This document shows, in pieces, positions 23,860-33,991 of a DNA stretch of 64,000 nt. The translations under genes and the position numbers were made by a program. Every line of letters begins with the position of its first letter. Position 1 is the first letter of the stretch. Below the pieces are notes generated by a model. It saw only the letters and a list, made by a program, of their open reading frames with translations. It searched no databases and was not told the DNA's origin. Location of the stretch: the NCBI GenBank assembly GCA_964036295.1, contig OZ038462.1, positions 10,588,440 through 10,652,439 of the forward strand, in the 5' to 3' direction. This DNA is from Plumapathes pennacea. Lineage: Eukaryota; Cnidaria; Anthozoa; Antipatharia; Myriopathidae.

Positions 23860-23952
23860 CTTGACTGACTGACTGACTGACTGACAGACGAACATTCACT
23901 CGATCAAAGCTGTCACGGTTAGTAACCCCTCGCTTTGCTCGGGGGATAACAA
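23860..23952 (+). repeat. (TGAC)n microsatellite and R3 terminus, second copy
   Basis: TGAC repeats (about 23863-23885) are followed by AGACGAACATTCACTCG and 'cctcgctttgctcggggga', matching the segments at 9395-9530 and 26605-26720. Confidence 0.55.
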
Positions 23953-24675
23953 AAAATAAATTTATAAATACAGCACTTCAAGTCGCAGGCAAGAGCACGG
24001 CAGCCCCAAGATCATGTCAATTTCAGATATTCAAGTGCTTCTTTTGTCTCATCTGTGATTAGTTTTATTGCTTCACCGGCGTTACCTTCGTGCTCTCCCG
24101 CCCTGTATCTTAAAGTCCCTAGTAACATACAACACCGACAAGCAAAGTTTTAAAATAACAGTGTTATAAGCACAGCTTTCAAGACAATAAATATTGTCTT
24201 GTGCAAATCCATGTGATTTACAAAAATTAAAAACTCCGAGAGAAATAGCTAGTGAAAAAGACAAAAACTATTAACGCCAGTCCCCCTCCCCCGCCATATC
24301 CTTAAACCTTGACCTTGTTTAAGACACAAATTTTGTAACTTTCACTTTCATGTCTAAAACAAAGTGCTTCAATTTTCGGCCCCAAATTGATTCCATTTTA
24401 CGAAGTCATGTTGGCTTGGAACTTCAGAGCAGCGTTTGGTGACAGCAAAGAATGCAATTCATCAAACAGAGCCAAATCAGACCCTATAACTTCTGATTAG
24501 CAACTGTACCTTATTTGATTCTCCAGAACTAATAGCGACATCACTTATAGAAAAATCTAATTAAAGCAGCATTGCGGCTGCAAGGTCGGCTCTCTTTATA
24601 ATTGACAGTCCGCCAATTTTCATTTTTTTAAAAACAGAACAGAAACAGAATTTTAATAATTTACAGATACGTTTC

Positions 24676-25170
24676 CGCAGGCTTTCAATTTGGCCGAGCT
24701 GCGTATTCGAAAGTCTTAGCTTTCAAAACCCTCCATTCCAAGGCGGCAGAGGGTGAATATAGTGTGGCGCTTGAACTGAAAGCATTCGAAATTTATATCG
24801 CCAAAACACTGCAGCAATCATTTAGAGTTCTTCACTGCCGAATCCTTGAACCGGAACGAGACCGTCCCAAGTCGGCAAAGAAATCAAAGCAGCAAGGCAG
24901 CTGTAAGCTTGCGAATTTGTAAAAAGTACTTTTGTGAGAGTAGGTATTTAATAGAACTGGCTTTAAGGCCACATTGTAAAATTTGCTCAATTTTAGGTTC
25001 CAATTTCGCTGAATCGCGTATTGAATTAGTCTCAGATTTGAAAACCCTCACTTTCAAGGCGGCAGAGGGTGAAAATCATAAAACTTAGTATGGCGCTCGA
25101 AATGGGAGAATTTAGAATTCTTCACTGCCGAATCTCTGAACCGGAACGAGACGGTACGGAGCCGCAAAGA
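24676..25170 (+). repeat. Degenerate direct repeat pair, about 310 bp apart
   Basis: 'aaaaccctc...aaggcggcagagggtga' followed by 'ttcttcactgccgaat' and 'gaaccggaacgagac' occurs at about 24725-24880 and again at 25038-25160. No coding region is seen between 23950 and 25230 apart from this pair. Confidence 0.5.
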
Positions 25171-25219
25171 AAAAAGTCTATCCATGACTTCATTACTCAG
25201 TTTATATAATGCAGAGCTT

Positions 25220-26010
25220 ATCTTCGAAACCTATATATTTACTAGGAATACGATAATCGCAGATACCCCCTCACTCTGCCATTGATGGGACTTTTATTTT
25301 GGTAACTCCCAACAAGAGTAGCCTTTGTTTTACCGAAATGTTAACTCAATCTTTTCTTCGAACTCAAGTGCTACACGCAAAGGAAGGAGAAAAAGAATGG
25401 TGTGTGTTATACTTTTGCGTTGAAAAAAGAATCGATTGCGTGACGAAGTACGTATTTCCCACGGTCGGCACGTCAAATTAATTCATACAGTCTGCCAAGC
25501 ACGTTCTCAAAATTTAATGCTCAAAGTTTGAAGTTGGTCGGCCGTCGTAGTACGGGAAAAAAGGAACACTGATTTTCCAATTTTGAATTCATAGGCAGTA
25601 CAATTAAATAGGCTTCCTGTGCGATTTGTTTTTACTCTGGACTGCATGCACCAGATTCAGACATGCATATTTAATAGGCTCGAATTGTTTTGTATGTGAA
25701 CCCACTCAAAACAGCAAGATTTCTCCCAGAATCAAAGCAAAACTTGAACAGTTTACTTCAAATTATACACGGGCTTCAGACCCAGTAATACTTCTAAGGG
25801 CTTGTGAACGATTCTCGCTGCAATCACCGCGTGTCAGATTACAGAAAAATAAGACACTGATCTGACTAAATCATTCAAGACTCCAAGTTCCGATTGCTCT
25901 GAGCGAATACGGTAGCCGAAACTGGCGACAGAAGCGTAGTAAAACAATCCTTCGAGGGAAAATGATCAGCATACAGATTTTAATACATTCTTGAAGTGAT
26001 CGAGTTACAT
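25220..26010 (+). repeat. R3 element body, copy preceding the STPR-like frame
   Basis: Blocks such as 'aggaatacgataatcgcaga', 'gactccaagttc..gattg' and 'gaaaatgatcagca..cagattt' match 20898-21180 and 22990-23290 in the same order. This shows that the latter is the same element split by repeat R4. No plus-strand gene is seen. Confidence 0.5.
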
Positions 26011-26011
26011 A

Positions 26012-26500
26012 CTATACGGGATACAATATATTTGTCACGGTGATTGTTCGGTTTCCACTGACTAACCTTTGTTGCTTGTCCTTTCTAAATAAGTATCTGA
26101 GTTTAACACAAAACGGCGTCTGAAGCTCCCGATTTGCTTTCAAGCGCTGTTCCCTTTGCGGAGTTGTCTGTGTTACCCGCTTCTGTTCATGTCGCTTTTG
26201 GTCGGCATTCATGCGCTGTTGTCTTTGCGGAGTCTTCTCTTCGGCCCTCTTTTTCTCCTGAAGGTCCCGATTTGCTTTCAAGCGCTGTTCTTTTTGCGGA
26301 GTTGTCTGTGTTGCCCGGTTCTGTTCATGTCGCTTTTGGTCGGCATTCATTCGCTGTTGTCTTTGCGGAGTCTTCTCTTCGGTCCGCTTTCGCTCTTGAA
26401 GTGCCTGTTCGCTTCTCTTTTGAAGACGAGCTTCGCGAGACCGTTCTGTTTCAAGTTTTCTAGCTTTTAAATTCATTTTCGTGAACGCAGTTACGTACAA
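26012..26500 (-). CDS. Arg/Gln-rich protein with four 23-residue repeats (STPR-like), mobile-element borne
   Basis: The minus strand is open for 162 residues. After a leader MNLKARKLETERSREARLQK come consecutive 23-residue units: KTPQRQQRMNADQKRHEQ.., TTPQKEQRLKANRDLQEKK.., KTPQRQQRMNADQKRHEQ.. and TTPQREQRLKANRELQ. Each has the 'TPxxxQRxxANxxxxExxR' pattern. Units of this length and composition define STPR-type DNA-binding repeats, which are known both in a silkworm factor and as leaders of Helitron/PIF1-type transposon proteins. The frame ends in an unrelated tail without a helicase, so this is probably the 5' part of a truncated element. A damaged copy lies at 23400-23742. Regulation is not visible. 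DNA binding is inference. Confidence 0.5.
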   Translation of the reverse strand: MYVTAFTKMNLKARKLETERSREARLQKRSEQALQERKRTEEKTPQRQQRMNADQKRHEQNRATQTTPQKEQRLKANRDLQEKKRAEEKTPQRQQRMNADQKRHEQKRVTQTTPQREQRLKANRELQTPFCVKLRYLFRKDKQQRLVSGNRTITVTNILYPV

Positions 26501-26604
26501 TTGTTGCTTCGTTCAAATCTTTCTTGAAAACATGGCGGTGACGCTAGTCGATAATAATTACGTCATTGCCTTATTTGGACATAAAAAGGTCGCATCGCAC
26601 AAAC

Positions 26605-26720
26605 ACACACACACACGAACATTAGATTTCGAGATGGCGACGCGCTTGGAGTCTTCAAATGAGCCGACTATGTTGCATTAGCGTCGTAAATATTTCCCTC
26701 ACTTCGTTCGGGGATTAGAG
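26605..26720 (+). repeat. R3 terminus with (CA)n in place of (GACT)n
   Basis: A short CA run (about 26600-26616) is followed by CGAACATTAGATTTCGAG, 'atggcgacgcgcttgg' and 'ccctcacttcgttcgggga'. This is the same end sequence as at 9395 and 23862. Confidence 0.5.
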
Positions 26721-26724
26721 GCCA

Positions 26725-27142
26725 TAATACTCCAGCCTGGGCTGCATCCAAACTAAATACGTGCGTAAAGAAAACTTCGCTTTTCTTCTTTTGGCTGAGT
26801 TTCAAGTTGAATAAATGAAGTGAAATGTGACACACCTGTTGACATTTACTTGCGGTTTTTGTCAACTATATTCACTTTCGAATTCTTCTTCCAGTTGTGT
26901 ACAGTATTTTTTTATTGCTGGCGAAAATTAAGCCAAGCAAAGCAAGTATTATGAAATGATAGAAATGTTTTGACAAGCTAAAGTCGCTCAGGCCGGGCTG
27001 TCGTGGGTCTTTCAACTTTGACTTGTTAAACAACCGAAAATTCTGAATGCAACAGATTGACTGGCAATTCATTAGTACAATCATAACAATCAAAATAACT
27101 CCAGAAAACATTTTCCTATCTCTTGAAATTTCTTCATGCGTA
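26725..27142. other. Intergenic DNA, no gene seen
   Basis: The minus frame at 26872-27153 begins with hydrophobic text but has no family motif or splice context. Nothing else is recognised. Confidence 0.3.
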
Positions 27143-27694
27143 CACTGGAACATTCTAACCTCTTACATACTGTGTAAATAACGCAAAAAGGTTATGTAAA
27201 TCATAGTTTACATACAATTTACGCTACGTGTAAACACATTTACACGTAGTGTAAACTATGTTTTACACATATTTTACATTTTATGTAAAATGCACAGTTG
27301 TAAAGTGTGTGTAAATACTTATAAATAAAATGTTAATATGAAATATTATTACATACTGTGTAAATAGAGGAGAAAGTTATGTAAATCATGATTTACGTAT
27401 AGCTCACACTGTGTAAACACAATTACACACAGTGTAATTATAATGTACACACAATTTTACATTGTATGTAAACGAAATAGTAATTGTAAAATGTGTGTAG
27501 ATTTGTTTTCATTATTTTACATACTGCGTAAATAGATCAGAAATTTGTGAAATCATAATTTACACAGTTCATACTGTGTGTAAAAATGTTTACACATAAA
27601 GTAAGATATAATTATTATATTTTACATTTGATGTAAAACAGTCGTCAAGAATGTGTGTAAATACTTATCTATACTTCTACATACTGCAGTACGT

Positions 27695-28113
27695 AAATAG
27701 TATATCATTTTCACTACTAAATTTCTCCACTCATTGTCTCGGTGCGATTAAGTTATGGGAGAATGAGATTGGACCGAGGCCATGAGCGGAGCGCAAAGCG
27801 ACGGACAGATGGTAGATAACGTAGTCGCCGAAGGGGAGGTGGGTGGGTCGGAAAAGGCTTTTACGCGTCCTTGTAGAAGGTCTTGTAGAAAAGCCCCGAA
27901 ATTGAATAATTTGGATCTTAAATACATGTTTAAGAGGCGTGGCGATGCGGGGTATTCTAAACAGACATTCCCTAGGGGGATAAAGCTAATAAATCGCACC
28001 CGCCAGTATTTCGTGTAGTCTTTTAGCAATGAAAATAGCATATCATTTTCAATACTAAATTTCTCCACTCATTGTCTCGGTGCGATTAAGTTATGGGAGA
28101 ATGAGATTGGACC
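27695..28113 (-). repeat. Split direct repeats B1, A2 and B2 (3' end of the retroelement)
   Basis: B1 (28033-28113) and B2 (27695-27775) share TCTCCACTCATTGTCTCGG and 'gattaagttatgggagaatg'. A2 (27848-28038) overlaps B1 by a few bases. A 72-bp unique spacer lies between A2 and B2. The open frames across A2 on both strands are also present in A1, so they follow from the repeat and are not independent evidence for genes. Confidence 0.75.
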
Positions 28114-28119
28114 TCCGCC

Positions 28120-29079
28120 TTAATCACTGAATTGCTGAGTGGCTCTGATAGCCGGATTTTGGCGTTGGACGTTGTACTGTGAGCAGGGCATGCCTAAGGA
28201 TCGTATAAAATTTGTAGCAGCTAAACCAATGCTATGGTACACAAAAGCCCTGGCTTTCCATCCGAACGGGAGAGTAGCGTAAGTGAAGTACCATCCCTGC
28301 CACTCCAGACCAAAGAGCGTAGAGCTAGATGGGTGGAGGCGCACGTGGTCATAACCACTTTTATCATCGAAAGTGGATTGAAAATGGTCGCTGTTCACAT
28401 ACCGGATGAGATCAGTGAGGTAGTCTAACGTGAATGGACAGTATTTAGTCCAGCAGTTAAGAAAACGTTCATCGTGGCACATGCGTGGCATTGACGGTTC
28501 CACGGTGATTGGCATGACCAAATGAGGTGGCTGACAGGACCCGACTTTTCCCACTATATTTAGCGACCCGTTAACGATCCTCTCCATGATTGTCTTAGAT
28601 ATGAAATCATGAAAACGCATCACACGAACGTGAATTGGGAAAGATGCTCGCTGGCGGGATGTCGCTGCTGTATTTTTTGCCTTGGAAGGATCCATCAAAA
28701 GGGGTGAAGAACTCGGATATATCTATTCCCCGGGATATATAGGGTAGGATCTCGTCCCTCTTGGGGTAGTCTGCCAGTATTGAAACCCATTGTGGGAGAT
28801 TATTGGTGAGGTTACCCGCTGTAAAGGAATCCGGATCCCGGAACCTGAGCATACGTGGGGAAGCAAAAACCTTGCCGTTTGATACTGAATAGACGGACGG
28901 GAGTGGTCCAGTCCAGTTGATAGGGTTGCCCTCCCAGTCACACCACTTAGCCTCGTGGTTTTGGTGTTCTTAGGGTGCAGAATTTTGAAAACACCCTGGC
29001 GGTGAACTGAAGAGAAAAGAAAAGGGGGCGAAATACCCATAACGACCTTAAAGAAAAATAAAGGGAAGGCCCCCACCAA
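28120..29079 (-). pseudogene. Truncated DIRS/Ngaro-type reverse transcriptase
   Basis: The minus strand encodes, after one frameshift near 28640, a reverse transcriptase of the tyrosine-recombinase class. Visible blocks are an N-terminal stretch ending ILPYISRGIDISEFF (28730-28790), then HDERFLNCW, the palm segment DDKSGYDHVRLHPSSS (28330-28380), FGLEWQGWYF and the LPFGWKA box (about 28230-28260). It is cut off at PCSQY, just where the second catalytic Asp-Asp box should follow, and runs directly into B1. Loss of the rest of the RT, RNase H and recombinase marks an internal deletion derivative. Confidence 0.75.
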
Positions 29080-29265
29080 CCAAACCGGACCAGGAACCCG
29101 CCCGAGGGCAAGTTATAGGGTGGAAGCTGAGTTTACCCTTCTGGTCACGATTATGGAAGTGGGGAAGAACTACCCAATAAGGAACAAATGCGTGTTTTAC
29201 ACCTTTTATTGCAAGCAATATGAAATATGGCTTGATTTGTATAAAGGGATGTAAGGAAAAATTCA

Positions 29266-30970
29266 CTTTGGTTGCCAATTTTGTTGACACATGCGTACTT
29301 GAACACATGACTAAGCCGCTTTTGGTAATGCCAAACTTTGCCGACACACGGCTACTCTACCAAAATATGGCTACTACGCCGTACACGGCTACTTTATATA
29401 CACGAGACCGATTCACTTTGGTTGGCAATTTTGCCGACACACGGCCACTTATACACGTGACCAAGTTACTTTTTGTAATGCCAAACTTTGCTGACACACG
29501 GCTACTCTGCCAACATATGGCTACTCTGCCGACACACGGCTACTTCATATACACGTGACTGCTTGACTTTGGTTGGCGATTTTGCCGACACACGGCCACT
29601 TATACACGTGACCAAGTCACTTTTGTAATGCCAAACTTTGCCGACACACGGCTACTCTGCCAACATATGGCTACTCTGCCGACACACGGCTACTTTATAT
29701 ATACGTGACTGCTTGACTTTTGGTTGCCAATTTTGCCAACACACGGCCACTTATACACGTGACCAAGTCACTTTTGTAATGCCAAACTTTGCCGACACAC
29801 GGCTACTCTGCCAACATATGGCTACTCTGCCGACACACGGCTACTTTTTATACACGTGACTGCTTGACTTTTGGTTGCCAATTTTGCCGACACACGGCCA
29901 CTTATTCACGTGATAAAGTCACTTTTGTAATGCCAAACTTTGCCGACACACGGCTACTCTGCCGACACACGGCTACTCTGCCAACACATGGCTACTCACG
30001 TGATAAAGTCACTTTTGTAATGCCAAACTTTGCCGACACACGGCTACTCTGCCAACATATGGCTACTCTGCCGACACACGGCTACTTTACACGTGACTGC
30101 TTGACTTTTGGTTGCCAATTTTGCCGACACACGGCCACTAATACACGAGACCAAGTCACTTTTGGTAATGCCAAACTTTGCCGACAAACGGCTACTCTGC
30201 CAACATATGGCTACTCTGCCGACACACGGCTACTTCATATACACGTGACTGCTTGACTTTTGGTTGCCAATTTTGCCGACACACGGCCACTAATACACGT
30301 GACCAAGTCACTTTTGTAATGCCAAACTTTGCCGACACACGGCTACTCTGCCGACACACGGCTACTCTGCCAACACATGGCTACTCTGCCGACACACGGC
30401 TCCTTCATATACACGTGACTGCTTCACTTTTGGTTGCCAATTTTGCCATGCCAAACTTTGCCGACACACGGCTACTCTGCCAGCATATGGCTACTCTGCC
30501 GACACACGGCTACTTTATATACACGTGACTGCTTGACTTTTGGTTGCCAATTTTGCCAACACACGGCCACTTATACACGTGACCAAGTCACTTTTGTAAT
30601 GCCAAACTTTGCCGACACACGGCTACTCTGCCAACATATGGCTACTCTGCCGACACACGGCTACTTTTTATACACGTGACTGCTTGACTTTTGGTTGCCA
30701 ATTTTGCCGACACACGGCCACTTATTCACGTGATAAAGTCACTTTTGTAATGCCAAACTTTGCCGACACACGGCTACTCTGCCAACATATGGCTACTCTG
30801 CCGACACACGGCTACTTAATATACACGTGACTGCTTGACTTTTGGTTGCCAATTTTGCCAACACACGGCCACCAAAACACGTGACCAAGTCACTTTTGTA
30901 ATGCCAAACTTTGCCGACACACGGCTACTCTGCCAACATATGGCTACTATGCCGACACACGGCTACTTAT
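29266..30970 (+). repeat. Minisatellite of about 150 bp, 12 copies, inside the retroelement
   Basis: The marker ATGCCAAACTTTGC begins at 29328, 29478, 29628, 29779, 29930, 30020, 30168, 30319, 30448, 30599, 30750 and 30901, so most steps are 148-151 bp and two are shorter. Each unit also repeats a 21-bp subunit, 'gccgacacacggctactct', three or four times and contains CACGTG usually twice. Long plus-strand frames here exist only because the unit is nearly 150 nt and free of stops. Confidence 0.85.
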
Positions 30971-31254
30971 ATGCGAGTACTAGGTAAACTTGAGGCTATG
31001 ACACTAAATAACTGAAAATGTGTACCATGAAAAGTGTGAACCATGGCCCTACTTACAAGTAAAGTGACCTGAGGTGGGAACCCGCAAACTAAACTATTGG
31101 AACAAATAACAAACCCGGCCGGATAACCCGCGAAAAAACCGGGAAAAATAAATAACCCAAATGACCCGCGAAAAAACTAGGGGAACAAGATAACAACCTG
31201 CATAAAACCCGTGATATAACCAAAATAACAAATAACTAAATACGGTTAGCGGAC

Positions 31255-31680
31255 AAACCACGAGGAGAAATAACTACACATATGACCAGCGAACAAATAA
31301 TGAGGACGAAACAAACTACACAGATAAATATATAGCCCGCGAACAAAAACCTGAGCACCGAACAAACTGCACCCATGACCTGCGGACAAAACCATGCGGA
31401 CGAACAAACTACGCCCATGACTTGCGAACAAAACCATGAGGACGAACAAACTACACCCATGATCTGCGAACAAAAACCATGAGGACGAACAAACTACACA
31501 CATGACCTGAGAACAAAACCATGCGGACGAACAAACTACACCCATGACCCACGAACAAAAACCATGCGGACGAACAAACTACATCCCTGACCTGGGAACA
31601 AAACGATGAGGACGAATAAACTACACCCATGACCCGCGAACAAAAACCATGCGGACGAACAAACTACATCCTTGACCTGA
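31255..31680 (+). repeat. Minisatellite of 42-43 bp, about 9 copies, inside the retroelement
   Basis: CGAACAAACT recurs at about 31401, 31443, 31486, 31528, 31571, 31613 (variant) and 31656, with degenerate copies upstream. The unit reads roughly 'accatgcggacgaacaaactacacccatgacctgcgaacaaa' in pieces. It lies just inside the gag-like leader. Confidence 0.8.
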
Positions 31681-31884
31681 TTCCACTGCTTGCTGTTGAG
31701 CAAGAGGTGGAACTGCCTGTTCGACTTGTTGTTGTGCGGGAACCGGTGGGACTATTTGTTGGACTTGTTGTTGAGCTGGAGGTTGAACACCAACGGGTTG
31801 AACGGCTTGTAAAGCTGCAAGATCTTGTGAATTGGGGTTTTGTGGAGCTGCCATTATAGCTTCGGCGACGTCCAGGAGAAACAA
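31621..31884 (-). pseudogene. Pro/Gln-rich gag-like leader of the retroelement
   Basis: The minus strand opens with MAAPQNPNSQDLAALQAVQP (ATG near 31854) and continues with repeated QQQVxQxVPP units, then runs into the 43-bp minisatellite. Low-complexity Pro/Gln text just inside A1 is where the first ORF of an Ngaro/DIRS-like element would start. No nucleocapsid zinc knuckle is seen. Confidence 0.45.
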
Positions 31885-31889
31885 AAATA

Positions 31890-32080
31890 TCGGAAAAGGC
31901 TTTTACGCGTCCTTGTAGAAGGTCTTGTAGAAAAGCCCCGAAATTGAATAATTTGGATCTTAAATACATGTTTAAGAGGCGTGGCGATGCGGGGTATTCT
32001 AAACAGACATTCCCTAGGGGGATAAAGCTAATAAATCGCACCCGCCAGTATTTCGTGTAGTCTTTTAGCAATGAAAATAG
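31890..32080 (-). repeat. Split direct repeat A1 (5' end of the retroelement)
   Basis: 191 bp starting (plus strand) TCGGAAAAGGCTTTTACGCG and ending at AGCAATGAAAATAG, nearly identical to 27848-28038. Homology stops abruptly at both borders. On the outer side it is replaced by the TTTACAC motifs of T1. Confidence 0.8.
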
Positions 32081-32261
32081 AGCATGAAAGTTGTGTAAAT
32101 TATAATTTACATGCAGGTCACTGTGTAAACACAATTACACATAATGTAATTTATAATTTGGTGAACAAAAAGTTATGAAAATCATAATTTACATACAATT
32201 CACGCTGTGTGTAAACACATACATACGTAGAGTAAGTTATAATTTACACATTTTACAGGGG

Positions 32262-32700
32262 TCCCGCTCCGTCCGTGTGTCTGTAGAGCTCTTTGCTAGG
32301 CCTCCTCATAAAAGGTATCCAATATGGCTGCCACGTGTGAGTGAAAGAAACGCGTTAAAATTTTCGGCATTTCCATCGACGAAGCGTTCTGATAGACGTC
32401 GGAAATGAGTTCGGAAAGGTAATGTGACGAGTTTAAATCCTGTTGGACATGTGGCAGAAGTGGCCGAGTGTTCGAAATCGTCATGTTTGAGTATCGATTC
32501 ACTTGACCATTTAATAGTCCCACAAGTGGCGAGCAGGGAGCAAATCTCAGCGAAAGGGAAGTTGAAAGACCGCTAAAACTCAGTCCAAGAAATTACTAGG
32601 TACAAACACAGACTGGATTTCCAGTTCCTTTATGATGCAAGGTAACGTGTTCCGATTCGTGGTTTATGTTTGAACCGCTGTGACGGTATTTTAACGGTCC
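32262..32700 (-). repeat. Single-copy-like insert carried by the TTTACAC elements (first of three copies)
   Basis: This segment, beginning near GGGGTCCCGCTCCGTCCG, occurs again at 40663-41120 and 42663-43020. On the minus strand it encodes a 75-residue open stretch with NSSHYLSELISDVYQNASSM and HVAAILDTFYEEA. The frame is kept in two copies and broken by indels in the third. It could be a captured exon; the family is not recognised. Confidence 0.55.
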
Positions 32701-33249
32701 CGTTAGTTTACATAGACTTTACACAATATGTAAAACCTATTTTGGGGGAATTTACACAGCATGTAAATATGAATTTACAACCATGAAGTGCGAATATTTA
32801 CATGCATTTTACACAGTATGAAAACCCTGTTTTGGGGACATTTACATCACATGTAAAAATATAACTCACAACTATGAACGGTTATTTACATGAAATTTAC
32901 ACAGTATGTAAAATATGTTTTAGGGGGAATTTATATAACATGTAAATTATGATTTACAAGCAAAAAGGGGTTGTTTACAGACTTTTTACACAGTGTGTAA
33001 GTGCGGAAGGAATTAACTGTGGTATTTTTGCATTTTACATGTAATCTACACACAATTTACACACAGTTTACAGAATGTGTACATTTCGTTTTAAATTTAC
33101 ACATTGTGTAAATGGGTAGACAGCGTGTAAATTTCACTTTACAAGCAAGAAATGGGTTATTTACAGACATTTTACATAAAATGTAAGAGGATAGAATTTT
33201 CCAGTGGTATTCGCTGATGCCCATATTTGGAACTTAATTGTTGACACAG

Positions 33250-33273
33250 CATGACGGACTGACTGACTGACTG
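33250..33273 (+). repeat. (GACT)n microsatellite
   Basis: ACGGACTGACTGACTGACTG lies just outside the right end of T1, a short version of the GACT tract at 9399 and 23863. Confidence 0.7.
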
Positions 33274-33428
33274 ACGAGTCTTGACTGCAATAAGGTCGTG
33301 TTTCCCACTAAAAGTGGGACGCCGACCTTAAAAACGACCCTGTTCAGGACACTAAATTTTAAATTGTATACCCTGTTTAAGGCAGAGAACTTGAAAACCA
33401 TACTGTATACCCTATTCAGAGGAAGGTC

Positions 33429-33570
<142 letters not shown>

Positions 33571-33763
33571 TCTCCGAGATAAGCCCTTTTAAGAATTCCT
33601 TTTAAGAGACATCCTGCTCGGAACTATCATGAACGAAAAGATTGAAAAAGATATGTGAGAAATTTATTGTTACCTATTTATTGAAACCTATTGTTCTTAC
33701 GGTAGTTGATGCCTGACTGGTTCGATTTTACTGTAATATTTGATTGTCTGCCATTATTGTCAG

Positions 33764-33991
33764 GAATGGACGTACCAAGTTTGGCAGAATTAGACGGTGT
33801 ATCAAAGCAGATCAGCCATTGCTGGATGTCTGTGGGTGCCCAACTTGGTGTGGATCAGGCAGTTATTACAAGAATACTAGCTAACAATGTGCAGTTCCCC
33901 GATCCAACCCAGAAAGCGATGCAAATGTTGATCGAATGGCGTAATGGCAACAACTGTCATCGCATGGATCTGGACATGGCACTGAAATATG
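33764..33991 (+). CDS. Death-domain exon of the broken NLR-like locus
   Basis: A 228-nt exon of phase 1-1 (acceptor TTGTCAG|GA, donor ATATG|GTAAGG) encodes 76 residues. Its core, LDGVSKQISHCWMSVGAQLG, then VDQAVITRILANNVQFPD, AMQMLIEWRNGNNC and LDMALKYG, is the six-helix death-domain pattern: W in helix 2, LG-V, I-I turn, A-ML-W-G. It is the same length and about two-thirds identical to the second death-domain exon of the intact paralogue (56440-56667). Death domains recruit partners in apoptosis and immune signalling in the cytosol. The exon is intact, but downstream NB-ARC pieces are broken. It may serve a neighbouring transcript or be dead. Confidence 0.7.

Larger units (their letters stand above)
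27695..32080 (-). mobile_element. Ngaro/PAT-type tyrosine-recombinase retroelement with split direct repeats
   Basis: Read on the minus strand, the order is A1 (32080-31890), internal region, B1 (28113-28033), A2 (28038-27848) and B2 (27775-27695). The A copies are both 191 bp and nearly identical; the B copies are both about 81 bp. Split direct repeats of the form A1...B1-A2-B2 are the hallmark of Ngaro/PAT-group elements, which replicate through a circle and a tyrosine recombinase. The internal region holds a Pro/Gln-rich gag-like leader, two minisatellites and a truncated reverse transcriptase. RNase H and recombinase are missing, so it cannot move by itself. No target duplication is seen, as expected for this class. 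It is inserted into TIR element T1. Confidence 0.75.
27143..33206. mobile_element. TIR element T1 (CACTGGAA ends, TTTACAC motifs), split by a retroelement
   Basis: The left end, CACTGGAACATTC then TAACCTCTTACAT, is inverted at 33181-33206, where the right end closes with TTTTCCAGTG. Inside, both flanks (27150-27694 and 32081-33190) are packed with short palindromic words such as TTTACACAGTGTAAA, TACGTGTAAACAC and ACATGTAAAT in both orientations. A non-repetitive segment (32262-32700) sits between them. Without the inserted retroelement (27695-32080) the element is about 1.7 kb. No transposase is visible. Similar elements are T2 (40107-43703) and T3 (to about 46856). Confidence 0.7.

Noticed and set aside
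27748-28068. Candidate gene with frames on both strands
   Set aside because: The segment is the A2 repeat of the retroelement and recurs at 31890-32080. Conservation is explained by the repeat, and the frame differs after the repeat border.
29266-30970. Repeat array resembling a CRISPR
   Set aside because: Units are 150 bp, tandem and homologous throughout, with no unique spacers, in an intron-bearing nuclear genome. It is a minisatellite inside a retroelement.
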